Assembly: GCA_900542375.1 (NCBI GenBank) | Contig: UQNI01000008.1 | Span: 1-45,854, forward strand | Direction: 5' to 3' | From: an uncultured Oscillospiraceae bacterium | GTDB lineage: Bacteria; Bacillota; Clostridia; Oscillospirales; Acutalibacteraceae | DNA: 45,854 nucleotides | Part shown: in pieces, positions 7,959-16,572 of the stretch | Layout: every line of letters begins with the position of its first letter | Position numbering within the stretch: position 1 is the first letter of the stretch | Made by a program: the position numbers and the translations under genes | Notes under the pieces: model-generated | The model's database searches: none | What the model saw: only the letters and a program-made list of their open reading frames with translations | What the model was told of the DNA's origin: nothing

Positions 7959-8141
7959 ATGGCGGTACCAAAGAGCAAATTATCCAGTGCAAGAAAAAAT
8001 AGCAGACGTTCCAGCGTTTGGAAAATGAGTGCTCCAACTCTTGTTCATTGCCCAAAATGCGGTGAGTACAAAACACCTCACGTTGTTTGCGGCAGTTGTG
8101 GTTTTTACAACGGCAGAGAAGTAATTAAAAAAGAGGCTTAA
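7959..8141 (+). CDS. rpmF: 50S ribosomal protein L32
   Basis: This 60-residue basic protein begins MAVPKSKLSSARKNSRRS, the canonical L32 N-terminus. A zinc ribbon follows (CPKCGEYK ... CGSCG), so this is the C+ zinc-binding form. The ATG at 7959 is used, with AAGGAGG nine bases upstream; a GTG at 7950 is part of that ribosome site. It is the last gene of the yceD-rpmF unit and is followed by a terminator. Confidence 0.98.
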   Translation: MAVPKSKLSSARKNSRRSSVWKMSAPTLVHCPKCGEYKTPHVVCGSCGFYNGREVIKKEA

Positions 8142-8177
8142 TCAGAAAATTAGTGTCTTTTTTATTTCTAAAAATTT

Positions 8178-8209
8178 AAGAGAAGGAGAAATCCTTCTCT
8201 TATTTTTTT
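8178..8209 (+). terminator. Rho-independent terminator after rpmF
   Basis: AAGAGAAGGA (8178-8187), loop GAAA, TCCTTCTCTT (8192-8201), then A and seven T. Confidence 0.9.
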
Positions 8210-8247
8210 GCTTAAAATACATTGTCATCCATGGGAGGTGATTCAAA

Positions 8248-9567
8248 ATGTCAGTTGTAATCAAAGGAATAGAACCCGACAGTCCTGCTCAGCGTGCAGG
8301 AATTCAGGCAGGCGAAATTCTGGTTTCTTTAAATGGGCATGATATTATTGATATTTTGGATTACCGTTTTTATGAAACCAATGCCCATTTGGAAATTAAG
8401 CTTTCCGATGTTACAGGTCAAACACGTATTGTTTCCATGAAAAAGGGCCAATATCAATCCATTGGTTTGGAATTTGAAACATATTTGATGGATAAGCAAC
8501 ATTCCTGCCGCTGCAAATGTGTGTTTTGTTTTATTGACCAAATGCCAAAGGGTATGAGAGAAAGCTTATACTTTAAAGATGATGATTCCCGTCTGTCGTT
8601 TTTATTTGGTAATTATGTGACGCTAACCAATTTGAAAGAAAAAGATGTACAGCGTATCATTGATATGAAAATCAGTCCCATTAATGTGTCTGTGCATACA
8701 ACCAATCCGGAATTAAGGGTAAAAATGATGGGAAACCGATTTGCGGGTCAGGTACTTGAAATCTTGCCCAGACTGGCAAATGCGGGTATCCAGCTCAACT
8801 GTCAGCTGGTGTTGTGTCCGGGCATCAATGACGGGGCAGAGTTGGAGCGCAGTTTGACCGACCTTGGCAAATTAGCGCCTGCACTGCAAAGTATTGCCTT
8901 GGTACCTGTTGGCGTTACCAAATACAGAGAAGGGTTATACCCTTTACGTCCTTATACAAAAGAAGAGGCAGGTCAAACCATTGATATCATTGACCGTTTT
9001 GGAAATCAGTTTGAACAGGAATATGGCAGTCGTATTGCATATGCTTCCGATGAATTTTATTTAACAGCGGAAAGACCGATTCCGAATCCGGAATTTTACG
9101 GAGATTTTTCTCAAATAGAAAGTGGAGTCGGTGCAATGGCATGCTTGAAAGATGAGTTTTTATATGCATTGGAAGAGCGTTTGGACGGTCAGGAAACCAT
9201 TGAAATTCCGAAAAGGCATATTACATTGGCCACAGGTGTTGCGGCTTATCCGTTTCTGAATGAATTACTTGACGAAGTGCGGATAAAATGTAATAATTTA
9301 ACTTGTAATGTAGTGCCGATTATCAACCATTTTTTTGGAGAAACTATAACAGTAGCAGGACTTATGACCGGCACAGATATTTTATCTCAGCTAAAAGAAA
9401 AAACGCTGGGAGACGAGTTATTACTGCCGGAAGTAATTTTGCGGCATAATACAAATATACTGTTAGATGACATTACCCTTGATGATATCAGTAATCAACT
9501 GCAGATACCCATTAAGACGGTTATGAATGACGGACAGCATTTGTTACATGCTGTTCTGGGGGAGTGA
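8248..9567 (+). CDS. DUF512 protein with PDZ and radical-SAM-like domains
   Basis: This 439-residue protein is conserved in Clostridia next to der. A PDZ-like domain covers about residues 1-70 (GIEPDSPAQRAGIQAGEIL). Next comes a cysteine cluster, CRCKCVFC, which contains a CxxxCxxC spacing able to hold a radical-SAM 4Fe-4S cluster, with TIM-barrel-like sequence after it (NVSVHTTNPELR). DUF512 occupies the C-terminal half. Its substrate is unknown; family members are annotated as putative radical SAM enzymes, perhaps linked to ribosome biogenesis by context. GGGAGGTG precedes the ATG. der begins four bases after its stop, so the two are surely one operon. Confidence 0.88.
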   Translation: MSVVIKGIEPDSPAQRAGIQAGEILVSLNGHDIIDILDYRFYETNAHLEIKLSDVTGQTRIVSMKKGQYQSIGLEFETYLMDKQHSCRCKCVFCFIDQMPKGMRESLYFKDDDSRLSFLFGNYVTLTNLKEKDVQRIIDMKISPINVSVHTTNPELRVKMMGNRFAGQVLEILPRLANAGIQLNCQLVLCPGINDGAELERSLTDLGKLAPALQSIALVPVGVTKYREGLYPLRPYTKEEAGQTIDIIDRFGNQFEQEYGSRIAYASDEFYLTAERPIPNPEFYGDFSQIESGVGAMACLKDEFLYALEERLDGQETIEIPKRHITLATGVAAYPFLNELLDEVRIKCNNLTCNVVPIINHFFGETITVAGLMTGTDILSQLKEKTLGDELLLPEVILRHNTNILLDDITLDDISNQLQIPIKTVMNDGQHLLHAVLGE

Positions 9568-9571
9568 AACA

Positions 9572-10903
9572 ATGTCTAAACCGATTGTTGCCATAGTAGG
9601 CAGACCAAATGTAGGCAAGTCTACCTTATTTAATAAATTAATTGGGCAGAGACTTTCTATTGTAGATGATACGCCCGGTGTTACAAGAGACCGCATTTAC
9701 GGAGAATGCGAGTGGGAAAACAGAGTAATATCCTTGGTAGATACCGGCGGTATTGAGCCGATGTCTCAAGATGTTATTTTATCTCAAATGAGAACACAGG
9801 CACAAATAGCCATTGACGGAGCCGATGTCATTATTATGGTAACAGACGTACGCAGCGGAGTGGTTGCAACGGACGAAGAAGTTGCCATTATGTTGAAAAA
9901 AAGCGGCAGACCTGTCATATTGGCTGTGAATAAATGTGACAATGTTGGCGATGTTCCGCCCGAATTTTATGAATTTTATAATTTGGGTTTGGGTGACCCG
10001 ATTGCAGTTTCCTCTGTTCATGGACATGGCACGGGAGATTTGTTGGACAGAGTCATGGAATTGGTTCCACAGGAGCAGGAAGAGGAAGACGACGGGGAAG
10101 AAATTAAGGTTGCCATTATAGGTAAGCCAAATGTAGGTAAATCTTCTTTGGTGAATAAAATATCAGGTCAGCAGCGCTGCATCGTTTCCAATATTGCTGG
10201 AACAACACGCGACGCCATTGATACGGCTGTGGAAAATCAGCATGGCAAGTTCATTTTGATTGATACAGCAGGATTGCGCCGTCAAAGCAAAGTCCATAAA
10301 ATGGATGATAACATTGAACGTTACAGTATTATACGGGCGCAAATGGCTATTGAACGTTCTGATGTTTGTGTTATTATGATAGATGCCACAGAAGGATTTA
10401 CGGAACAAGATTCCAAAGTAGCCGGATTGGCGCATGAGGCCGGAAAAGGCTGCGTTATCGTAGTAAATAAATGGGATGCCGTAGAAAAAGACGATAAAAC
10501 CATGCAAGAATACCGTAAAAAACTTGAAGTGGATTTTTCTTTTATGTCTTATGCTCCGTTTGTATTTATATCAGCCCATACAGGTCAAAGAATTGACCGA
10601 TTGTTTGAGTTGATTAAGCTTGTGGCAAATTCCAATGCAATGCGGATTACCACAGGTACGTTAAATGATATTTTGGCACAAGCAACCGCACGTGTACAAC
10701 CACCTACAGATAAAGGCAAACGTCTGAAGATTTACTATATGACGCAAGCAAGTACCAAACCGCCGACCTTTATTTGTTTTGTAAACGATGCGGAGTTATT
10801 TCATTTTTCCTATCAACGTTATTTGGAAAACAGAATTAGGGAAACCTTTGGTTTGGAAGGTACCCCTGTTCGATTTATCATCCGCGAACGCGGCGATAAA
10901 TAG
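9572..10903 (+). CDS. der: Ribosome biogenesis GTPase Der (EngA)
   Basis: This 443-residue tandem GTPase matures the 50S subunit. The first G domain has GRPNVGKST (residues 10-18), DTGG and NKCD. The second has GKPNVGKSS, DTAGLR and NKWD. A KH-like C-terminal domain follows. The ATG at 9572, four bases after the DUF512 stop and preceded by GGGGGAGTG, is chosen over an in-frame ATG inside the previous gene because the product then begins MSKPIVAIVGRPN as in other Der proteins. plsY follows nine bases later. Confidence 0.98.
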   Translation: MSKPIVAIVGRPNVGKSTLFNKLIGQRLSIVDDTPGVTRDRIYGECEWENRVISLVDTGGIEPMSQDVILSQMRTQAQIAIDGADVIIMVTDVRSGVVATDEEVAIMLKKSGRPVILAVNKCDNVGDVPPEFYEFYNLGLGDPIAVSSVHGHGTGDLLDRVMELVPQEQEEEDDGEEIKVAIIGKPNVGKSSLVNKISGQQRCIVSNIAGTTRDAIDTAVENQHGKFILIDTAGLRRQSKVHKMDDNIERYSIIRAQMAIERSDVCVIMIDATEGFTEQDSKVAGLAHEAGKGCVIVVNKWDAVEKDDKTMQEYRKKLEVDFSFMSYAPFVFISAHTGQRIDRLFELIKLVANSNAMRITTGTLNDILAQATARVQPPTDKGKRLKIYYMTQASTKPPTFICFVNDAELFHFSYQRYLENRIRETFGLEGTPVRFIIRERGDK

Positions 10904-10912
10904 GAGGGCACA

Positions 10913-11617
10913 ATGCTGGAATTGTTTCAAACGTTTGCGTTGCCTGTGTTAGCAATTATGATTGTATCGTATTTGTTGGGCAGCATCAGTTTTTCCATTA
11001 TCTTTACAAAAATGTTCAGTAAAGAAGATATCCGTACCATGGGAAGCGGCAATGCGGGTACTACAAATGTACTGCGCTCTGTTGGTAAGCGTGCGGCCAT
11101 ATTAACCTTTGTTTTTGATATACTTAAGTGTGTTATTTCTGTATTGTTAGCCAAATATATACTGGAATATATTTGTGCAGCCAGCAATGCACCTTTCTAC
11201 ATAGTAAATTACGGCATTTATTTGGCTGGATTTTGCTGCTCTATTGGTCACATGTATCCAATCTTTTTCAAATTTAAGGGCGGCAAAGGGGTCGTTACGG
11301 TGGCAACCATGGCAGCCTTGGCTGACTGGCGTGTCTTTTTGGCAGTCATAGGTTTGTTTATTGTTGTGTTTGCTATTTGGAGAATGGTATCGCTTGGTTC
11401 TGTAATAGCGGCCGGTACTTATCCGATTGCTACATTTTTTGTTACCTTTTTTACCGATTACTATCATGGTGGAATTGTGTCCTTAAAATATGTGCTGATT
11501 GTTACTGCAATTACTGCATTGATGGGCGGCATTGTTATTTTTAAACACAGAGGCAATATTGTTCGTATTATGAACGGTAATGAAAAAAAATTATTTGGAA
11601 ATAAAGAAAAAGTTTAA
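10913..11617 (+). CDS. plsY: Glycerol-3-phosphate acyltransferase PlsY
   Basis: This integral membrane enzyme uses acyl-phosphate to acylate glycerol-3-phosphate, the first step of phospholipid synthesis. It has 234 residues with about five hydrophobic segments. The three PlsY motifs are visible: GSGNAGTTNVLR near residue 43, the glycine-rich KGGKGVVT near 122, and a third region (GNIVRIMNGNEKK) close to the C-terminus. It follows der by nine bases with GGAGGG upstream; der-plsY adjacency is common in Clostridia. The unit ends at a bidirectional terminator. Confidence 0.96.
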   Translation: MLELFQTFALPVLAIMIVSYLLGSISFSIIFTKMFSKEDIRTMGSGNAGTTNVLRSVGKRAAILTFVFDILKCVISVLLAKYILEYICAASNAPFYIVNYGIYLAGFCCSIGHMYPIFFKFKGGKGVVTVATMAALADWRVFLAVIGLFIVVFAIWRMVSLGSVIAAGTYPIATFFVTFFTDYYHGGIVSLKYVLIVTAITALMGGIVIFKHRGNIVRIMNGNEKKLFGNKEKV

Positions 11618-11622
11618 ATATG

Positions 11623-11657
11623 AAAAAAACATCCAATGCTTAGCATTGGATGTTTTT
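11623..11657 (+). terminator. Bidirectional terminator between plsY and rpmB
   Basis: ACATCCAATGC (11629-11639), loop TTA, GCATTGGATGT (11643-11653), with T-run on the right and A-run on the left. It can stop transcripts from both sides. Confidence 0.92.
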
Positions 11658-11672
11658 ATTTCTGAATAATAA

Positions 11673-11697
11673 TAAAAAAAGAAGCCGTAAGGCTTCT
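11673..11697 (-). terminator. Rho-independent terminator of rpmB
   Basis: Read on the minus strand: AGAAGCC, loop TTAC, GGCTTCT (11697-11680), then a run of T (complement of the A-run 11674-11680). It ends the convergent rpmB transcript. Confidence 0.88.
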
Positions 11698-11735
11698 CTT
11701 TTGTTCTCGTTTCGCTTTTATGTGTCAATCAGACA

Positions 11736-11942
11736 TTAAACTGCTGCGGAACCGGATACTGCACGAGTAACTTTGCCGGAACGCAAGCAACGGGTGCAGG
11801 CATAAATACGCTTATTGGAACCGTTAACAACTGCTCTTACACGTTTAATGTTTGGTTTCCATGTTCTGTTGGAACGTCTGTGAGAGTGGGAAACCTTAAT
11901 ACCGAAAGCTACATCTTTGCCGCAAATTTCACATTTTGCCAT
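11736..11942 (-). CDS. rpmB: 50S ribosomal protein L28
   Basis: This 68-residue basic protein begins MAKCEICGKDVAFG and later has ACTRCLRSGKV, so it is the zinc-binding C+ form of L28. It is monocistronic on the minus strand with its own sigma-A promoter, AAAGGAGGTG ribosome site and terminator. In Bacillus rpmB lies beside spoVM-thiN; here it has been separated from them and placed next to plsY. Confidence 0.98.
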   Translation of the reverse strand: MAKCEICGKDVAFGIKVSHSHRRSNRTWKPNIKRVRAVVNGSNKRIYACTRCLRSGKVTRAVSGSAAV

Positions 11943-11989
11943 GTATCTGCACCTCCTTTAAAAGGGCTATTTTTCATTACAACGTTAGT

Positions 11990-12018
11990 ATTCTATCAAA
12001 TTCACGCAAAAATTGCAA
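11990..12018 (-). promoter_or_regulatory. Sigma-A promoter for rpmB
   Basis: On the minus strand: TTGCAA (12018-12013), 17 bases, TAGAAT (11995-11990), about 45 bases before the rpmB start. Confidence 0.75.
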
Positions 12019-12087
12019 GTGTTTTTCCTATATTCTTTCATATAGGTTCTGCTGTCATTAAAAAAGTGTCATAAAATAGTGAGTAAT

Positions 12088-12113
12088 CTTTACATTTTAT
12101 GTAAGATGTAAAG
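12088..12113. promoter_or_regulatory. Inverted repeat upstream of the M50 peptidase promoter
   Basis: CTTTACAT (12088-12095) and ATGTAAAG (12106-12113) form an 8-bp inverted repeat with a 10-bp spacer, and a second overlapping one, TTACAT-ttt-ATGTAA, lies inside. It sits between the divergent rpmB and M50 promoters and could be an operator; no regulator is assigned. Confidence 0.35.
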
Positions 12114-12123
12114 AGCACCAGTA

Positions 12124-12152
12124 TTGTGTTTTTGTCAATAATATATTATAAT
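12124..12152 (+). promoter_or_regulatory. Sigma-A promoter for the M50-scpAB unit
   Basis: TTGTGT (12124-12129), 17 bases, TATAAT (12147-12152). The -10 box is perfect and the -35 weak. Confidence 0.5.
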
Positions 12153-12180
12153 ACTATGATACAAAGGAGTGTGTACAAAT

Positions 12181-12879
12181 TTGATCATAAGTGTATTATT
12201 GAATCACTCGTTAAGTTCATCCGACAAATTAAGTCTGATTATTCCGCAAATTATTGCAGTATTAATCATTCTGTTTTTAATTTTGCCTTTGCATGAGCTG
12301 GCCCATGGATGGGTTGCTTACAAATTTGGGGACCGCACCGCAAAAAATGCAGGAAGATTAACTTTTAACCCATTGGTTAGCATTGACCCGTGGGGTGCGC
12401 TCATGATTTTATTGTTTGGTTTCGGCTGGGCACGTCCGGTTCCGGTGAATCCAAATAATTTCAAAAACCCGAGGGTAGGTATGGCGGTTACAGCCGCGGC
12501 AGGCCCTATTTCTAACTTTTTGGCGGCCTTGATAGGTGCATTTATTTATGTATCTGTTTTGGTGGGTTCAGGATTCAGTGTATCTCAGTTGAGTTTTGGT
12601 ATGGAATTGCTATGGACATTTATTGCTATTAATATTTCCTTGGCTGTGTTTAACTTAATCCCAATTCCGCCGCTGGACGGTTCTAAAATTTTAGCATCTT
12701 TTTTACCGCAGAGACTTATGGAACAATTTTACCGTTATCAAGGTGTATTTATCTTAGTTTTATATGCACTTATGTTTACAGGCGCGTTAAGCGGTCCGTT
12801 AAGCTACATTCAAAATGCCTGTGCTGACGGAATTCTGTGGCTTGCACAATTGCCGTTCCATTTAGCCGGCGCGTTATAA
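12181..12879 (+). CDS. Site-2 protease family (M50) membrane metalloprotease
   Basis: This 232-residue polytopic membrane protein has the zinc motif HELAHGW (HExxH), the family segment FGWARPVPVNP and the second metal-ligand motif NLIPIPPLDG. It belongs to the short M50 group widespread in Firmicutes and cleaves substrates within the membrane; the target is unknown. The start is uncertain. A GTG at 12169 overlaps the ribosome site AAAGGAG, so I prefer the in-frame TTG at 12181. scpA begins 12 bases after the stop, and this peptidase-scpA-scpB order is common in clostridia. Confidence 0.88.
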   Translation: MIISVLLNHSLSSSDKLSLIIPQIIAVLIILFLILPLHELAHGWVAYKFGDRTAKNAGRLTFNPLVSIDPWGALMILLFGFGWARPVPVNPNNFKNPRVGMAVTAAAGPISNFLAALIGAFIYVSVLVGSGFSVSQLSFGMELLWTFIAINISLAVFNLIPIPPLDGSKILASFLPQRLMEQFYRYQGVFILVLYALMFTGALSGPLSYIQNACADGILWLAQLPFHLAGAL

Positions 12880-12890
12880 TTGGAGAAATT

Positions 12891-13631
12891 ATGGAAAAAC
12901 TATCCTATAAACTGCCCTCTTTTGAAGGGCCGCTGGATTTATTATTATATTTACTTTCCAAACATAAACTGGATATTTGTGACATTCCGATTGCAGAATT
13001 GTTGGAACAATACATGATGCATATGGAAGAAATGAAGCAGCAGGATATGGAGATAGAAAGTGAGTTTTTAACGATGGCGGCCAGATTGGTTCATATGAAA
13101 ACCATATCTTTGCTTCCGAAACATGAAGAGTTAGAAGAGTTGCAGGATGAGCTGGTAACGCAATTGCTGGATTATCAGCAATGTAAACGGATGGCTCAGA
13201 TAGTAAAAGACCGTTTGGAGTTAGGAACATTTGTCAGAGCGCAAATGAAGCTGAAAAAAGATTTAACCTACCGTGGACATCACGATACGGGGGAATTGTT
13301 GACAGCATATCAAACTGCAGTAGGAAAGGGAAAACGTTTTTTGCCGCCGCCTATGGAATCTTTTTCAGCCATCGTTGCAACGCCTACCGTGTCCGTAGCC
13401 TCTGGAATGATTCATGTGCTGCGCTGTTTATGGAAAGAGCATGAAGTACCTTATACAAAAGTATTTGAACAAGCGGAGAGCAAGTCTCAAATGGTGGCAA
13501 CCTTTTTGGCAGTGCTGGAGCTGGTAAAAGGAAAACGAGTTCGTGTAGAGGACGAAAACGGAAGCTCTAAATTAGTGTTATTGGACGGTGGTGAACGGAA
13601 TTGGAAACGCAAACACAAAAAGGTGCAATAG
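12891..13631 (+). CDS. scpA: Segregation and condensation protein A
   Basis: This 246-residue kleisin subunit of the SMC-ScpAB complex organises and segregates the chromosome. The N-terminus contains the family hallmark FEGPLDLLLYLLSKHKLDI. The middle is acidic and helical, and the C-terminal winged-helix region includes VPYTKVFEQ and ends with a basic tail. The ATG at 12891 with GGAGA upstream is chosen over an in-frame start inside the peptidase gene. The 3' end overlaps scpB by 31 bases. Confidence 0.96.
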   Translation: MEKLSYKLPSFEGPLDLLLYLLSKHKLDICDIPIAELLEQYMMHMEEMKQQDMEIESEFLTMAARLVHMKTISLLPKHEELEELQDELVTQLLDYQQCKRMAQIVKDRLELGTFVRAQMKLKKDLTYRGHHDTGELLTAYQTAVGKGKRFLPPPMESFSAIVATPTVSVASGMIHVLRCLWKEHEVPYTKVFEQAESKSQMVATFLAVLELVKGKRVRVEDENGSSKLVLLDGGERNWKRKHKKVQ

Positions 13632-14191
13632 AAGCGATTATTTTTGCAAGCGGGGAACCAATTCCGCTGGAGAAAATTGCCGCAGCTATGGAGCTGGGTA
13701 AAACAGAAACAAAAGCACTGGTAGCGGCTGTTATGGAAGAGTTTAATCAAATGCATAGCGGCATACAAATCATTCAAATCAATGACAGTTACCAAATGTG
13801 TACCAAAGCCGAATTTGAATCTCACATTCGTTTGGCTTTAGAATTAAAAAATAACACACCGCTGTCTGCAGCAGCATTGGAAGTATTGGCTATTGTTGCA
13901 TACCACCAGCCGGTAACCAAAGCTTTTTTGGAACAAGTACGCGGTGTGGACAGTTCCAGTGTATTAAACGGTTTATTTGCAAAAGGTCTGGTAGAAGAAA
14001 GAGGCAGACTGGAATTGCCCGGACGTCCGCTTTTATATGGTACCACACAAAATTTCTTAAGGTGCATGGGGCTTTCTTCTTTGGAAGAGCTGCCTGAGGT
14101 GCCCGACCCAAAGGATACTGACGAACAGGCAAATGAAAACGATGCTGCTGATGCGGCAGATGACAAGCAATTAAAACTGGAAGATGTATAA
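13601..14191 (+). CDS. scpB: Segregation and condensation protein B
   Basis: This 196-residue winged-helix partner of ScpA in the condensin-like SMC complex has recognisable motifs: AIIFASGEPIPLEKI at the N-terminus, AALEVLAIVAYHQPVTK in the centre, and GRLELPGRPLLYGTT. It starts with TTG at 13601, inside the end of scpA, with a GGTGGTGA-type ribosome site, implying translational coupling. The C-terminal 25 residues are low-complexity and acidic. Confidence 0.96.
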   Translation: METQTQKGAIEAIIFASGEPIPLEKIAAAMELGKTETKALVAAVMEEFNQMHSGIQIIQINDSYQMCTKAEFESHIRLALELKNNTPLSAAALEVLAIVAYHQPVTKAFLEQVRGVDSSSVLNGLFAKGLVEERGRLELPGRPLLYGTTQNFLRCMGLSSLEELPEVPDPKDTDEQANENDAADAADDKQLKLEDV

Positions 14192-14222
14192 ACTGTAAGA
14201 AGAAAAGGGGGTGAGGCCACAT

Positions 14223-14891
14223 ATGATTGCACTCATTGTTTCGCTTTCGGTCATCGGAGGTATTTTTCTGATTTTTGCAATTGTATTGGCTTGCCCTGTA
14301 ATTGTAGATATACAGTTTAAAGACAGCTTTGTTGTAAAAATAAAAATATTGGGTATCCCGATTACGGTTTTTCCTCAAAAAGAAAAGCCGCAGTCGGAAG
14401 AACAAAAGGTGAAAAAAAAGAAAAAGAAAAAACCTGAAGAAGAAAAAGAAAAAACAGGTAAATTTTCTAAAATTAAGGGTATACTAGAAAGCAAAGGTCT
14501 GTCGGGATTACTGGATTTTTTCAAAGAGCTGGCGGGCGTTGCGGCAGGAACAGGGAAGAAGCTGTTTTCGCATTTGGTGATTTATCAGCTCTTGGTTGAT
14601 ATTGCAATTTCCAACGAAGATGCAGCCAAAACTGCCATTCAATACGGACAGGCTTGTGCGGTTGTATATCCTGCCATGAGTATGATAACGACTGTGGCAA
14701 AATGCAAGCAATCTCATGTCTGCGTCATAGCAGACTTTGATGATAAAAAAACGAAAGCAGATTTTCGCTTAAAAGCAGGTATGCGTCCGATTTTTGTGTT
14801 AACAGCGGGAATCAGCGGGCTAATTCGATTGATAAAAGTATACCGCAGGCATACGGCGGACTTACCAAAAACAACATCTAAAGGAGCGTAA
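14223..14891 (+). CDS. DUF2953 membrane protein
   Basis: This 222-residue protein has one N-terminal transmembrane segment, a lysine-rich linker around residues 60-80 (runs of K and E), and a C-terminal region like the DUF2953 family that accompanies gerW/ytfJ in clostridia. Its function is unknown, but constant linkage to a spore gene suggests a sporulation role. The ATG at 14223 has GAGG six bases upstream; a GTG at 14211 is part of the GGGGGTG ribosome site region. The stop codon overlaps the start of the next gene (TAATG). Confidence 0.75.
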   Translation: MIALIVSLSVIGGIFLIFAIVLACPVIVDIQFKDSFVVKIKILGIPITVFPQKEKPQSEEQKVKKKKKKKPEEEKEKTGKFSKIKGILESKGLSGLLDFFKELAGVAAGTGKKLFSHLVIYQLLVDIAISNEDAAKTAIQYGQACAVVYPAMSMITTVAKCKQSHVCVIADFDDKKTKADFRLKAGMRPIFVLTAGISGLIRLIKVYRRHTADLPKTTSKGA

Positions 14892-15343
14892 TGATTATGG
14901 GAAATCATCCAATTGACGGCATGCTTGGAACAACTATGGAAAAAATTAAAGAAATGGTAGACGTAGATTCCGTAATCGGAAAACCGATTACAACACCGGA
15001 CGGTACTACCGTGATTCCAATTTCAAAAGTCAGCTACGGATTTGCGTCCGGAGGTTCAGACTTTCCGGCAAAATCTCAGCCGGCAAAAGATTTCTTCGGC
15101 GGTGGCGCAGGCGCGGGTATTACCATTACTCCAATTGCATTTTTATCTATTTGCAACGGTGATGTAAAACTCATTCAAGTAGAACCGTTTGAAGGTTCTG
15201 CTGACCGTATCATTCAGATGGTACCGGATGTGGTGGATAAAATCTCTGAAACGTTCAGCAAGAAAAAAGAAGAGAGAGCTGCAAAAAAGGAAGAGAAAAA
15301 AGCAGCAAAAGAACTTGAAAAATTAAAAGAAAAAGAAGAATAA
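14891..15343 (+). CDS. gerW: Spore protein GerW/YtfJ
   Basis: This 150-residue protein of the YtfJ family has the typical features: a central VIPISKVSYGFASGG, a glycine-rich FFGGGAGAGITITPIAFL, and a charged Lys/Glu coiled tail of about 35 residues. In Bacillus the protein (GerW) is sporulation-specific and needed for efficient germination. The start is either 14891, which overlaps the DUF2953 stop by one base, or the in-frame ATG at 14897; AAGGAG lies four or ten bases before them. Its place after scpAB-DUF2953 is the standard clostridial arrangement. Confidence 0.9.
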   Translation: MIMGNHPIDGMLGTTMEKIKEMVDVDSVIGKPITTPDGTTVIPISKVSYGFASGGSDFPAKSQPAKDFFGGGAGAGITITPIAFLSICNGDVKLIQVEPFEGSADRIIQMVPDVVDKISETFSKKKEERAAKKEEKKAAKELEKLKEKEE

Positions 15344-15408
15344 AAATACGTTGACTCATACTCGGTTAACCGCTTGCATATAGTTATGCTATTGGCAGGT
15401 GGTTTTCT

Positions 15409-16551
15409 TTGTTTAAAAAATGTGTTAGTGTATTATGTGTTGCATTGATTGCGGCAGCAAGTTTTGTGTTGCCGGTTCATGCACAAGAAGGCTCTGTTTC
15501 CGTGTCAGCGCAGGCTGCGGTTGTCATAAATGCGGACAATGGTCAGGTGCTGTATGCCAAAAATGCAGAGAATCAGCAGGCAATGGCAAGCACCACAAAA
15601 ATTATGACGGCGCTTTTGACCTTAGAAGAGGCTGCGAAAGAGAATAAAATTGTAACCATAAGCGAACAGGTTGCTGCGGTAGAAGGTTCTTCCATGTATT
15701 TAAATGCGGGTGACCGGCTATCTTTAAAGGATTTGGCAATCGGCATGTTAACGGTTTCAGGTAATGATGCTGCATACGGCGCCGCTGTTGCCATCGGCGG
15801 TTCGGAAGAAGAATTTGCAAAATTGATGAATGCCAGAGCAAAAGAATTGGGTATGGAACATACCAATTTTGTGACGGCGTCCGGGTTAGATGCAGATGAA
15901 CATTATTCCACCGCGTTGGATATGGCAAAGCTGGGAGCAGCAGCCATTCAAAATGAGGATTTTTTAGCTATTTGCTCCAAAACGCAAAGTACGGCTACAT
16001 TTGTAAATCCTCCTCGGACACAGAGTTACTCCAATCATAATAAATTACTCAAACTATATCAGGGTTGTATTGGCATTAAAACAGGGTTTACCAAAAAGGC
16101 GGGAAGATGTTTGGTTTCCGCAGCAGAGCGCGACGGTGTCCGTTTGGTAGCCGTAACCTTAAATGCGCCTGACGATTGGAACGACCATATCAAACTATTC
16201 GACTATGGTTTTTCTCAGTTATCCAGCATCCGTATGGATGAGTCCAATACAACCTTTACGGTCGATGTGGTTGGCGGTACGTCGGACCAAATAGAAGTAA
16301 CAGGCAGTGACGGCGGCAGTGTTGTGGTAAGTGCTGCTGATAAAGATAAAGTGGAACGTATTGTATTGCTGCCAAACTTTACGTATGCTCCGTTTCCGCA
16401 AGGAACACAATTGGGAAAAATCTCTTATCAGCTCAATGGCGAAGAGATTGGCTCGGTTCCGTTGGTTACAACGGCAGCGGTAGAGCAACAGACAGTGGAG
16501 CAGGGGATATTTCAAAAAATAGGAGATTTCTTTAGAAATCTGTTTGGATAA
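15409..16551 (+). CDS. dacF: D-alanyl-D-alanine carboxypeptidase (DacF/PBP5 type), copy 2
   Basis: This is a second S11 carboxypeptidase, also 380 residues. It has a signal peptide (residues 1-25, ending PVHA), the motifs S61-TTK, S117-GN and K224-TG, a PBP5-type C-terminal beta domain and an amphipathic C-terminal helix (IFQKIGDFFRNLFG). It starts with TTG at 15409, six bases after AGGTGG; this gives a clean signal sequence and no ATG fits. Its motifs differ from copy 1 (SGN instead of SAN), so the two are diverged paralogues. The gene lies between gerW/ytfJ and rluB, a setting where Firmicutes often carry the sporulation dacF or dacB, so a cortex role is plausible. Confidence 0.9.
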   Translation: MFKKCVSVLCVALIAAASFVLPVHAQEGSVSVSAQAAVVINADNGQVLYAKNAENQQAMASTTKIMTALLTLEEAAKENKIVTISEQVAAVEGSSMYLNAGDRLSLKDLAIGMLTVSGNDAAYGAAVAIGGSEEEFAKLMNARAKELGMEHTNFVTASGLDADEHYSTALDMAKLGAAAIQNEDFLAICSKTQSTATFVNPPRTQSYSNHNKLLKLYQGCIGIKTGFTKKAGRCLVSAAERDGVRLVAVTLNAPDDWNDHIKLFDYGFSQLSSIRMDESNTTFTVDVVGGTSDQIEVTGSDGGSVVVSAADKDKVERIVLLPNFTYAPFPQGTQLGKISYQLNGEEIGSVPLVTTAAVEQQTVEQGIFQKIGDFFRNLFG

Positions 16552-16572
16552 GAAAGAAAAAGGTGAAAGAAA

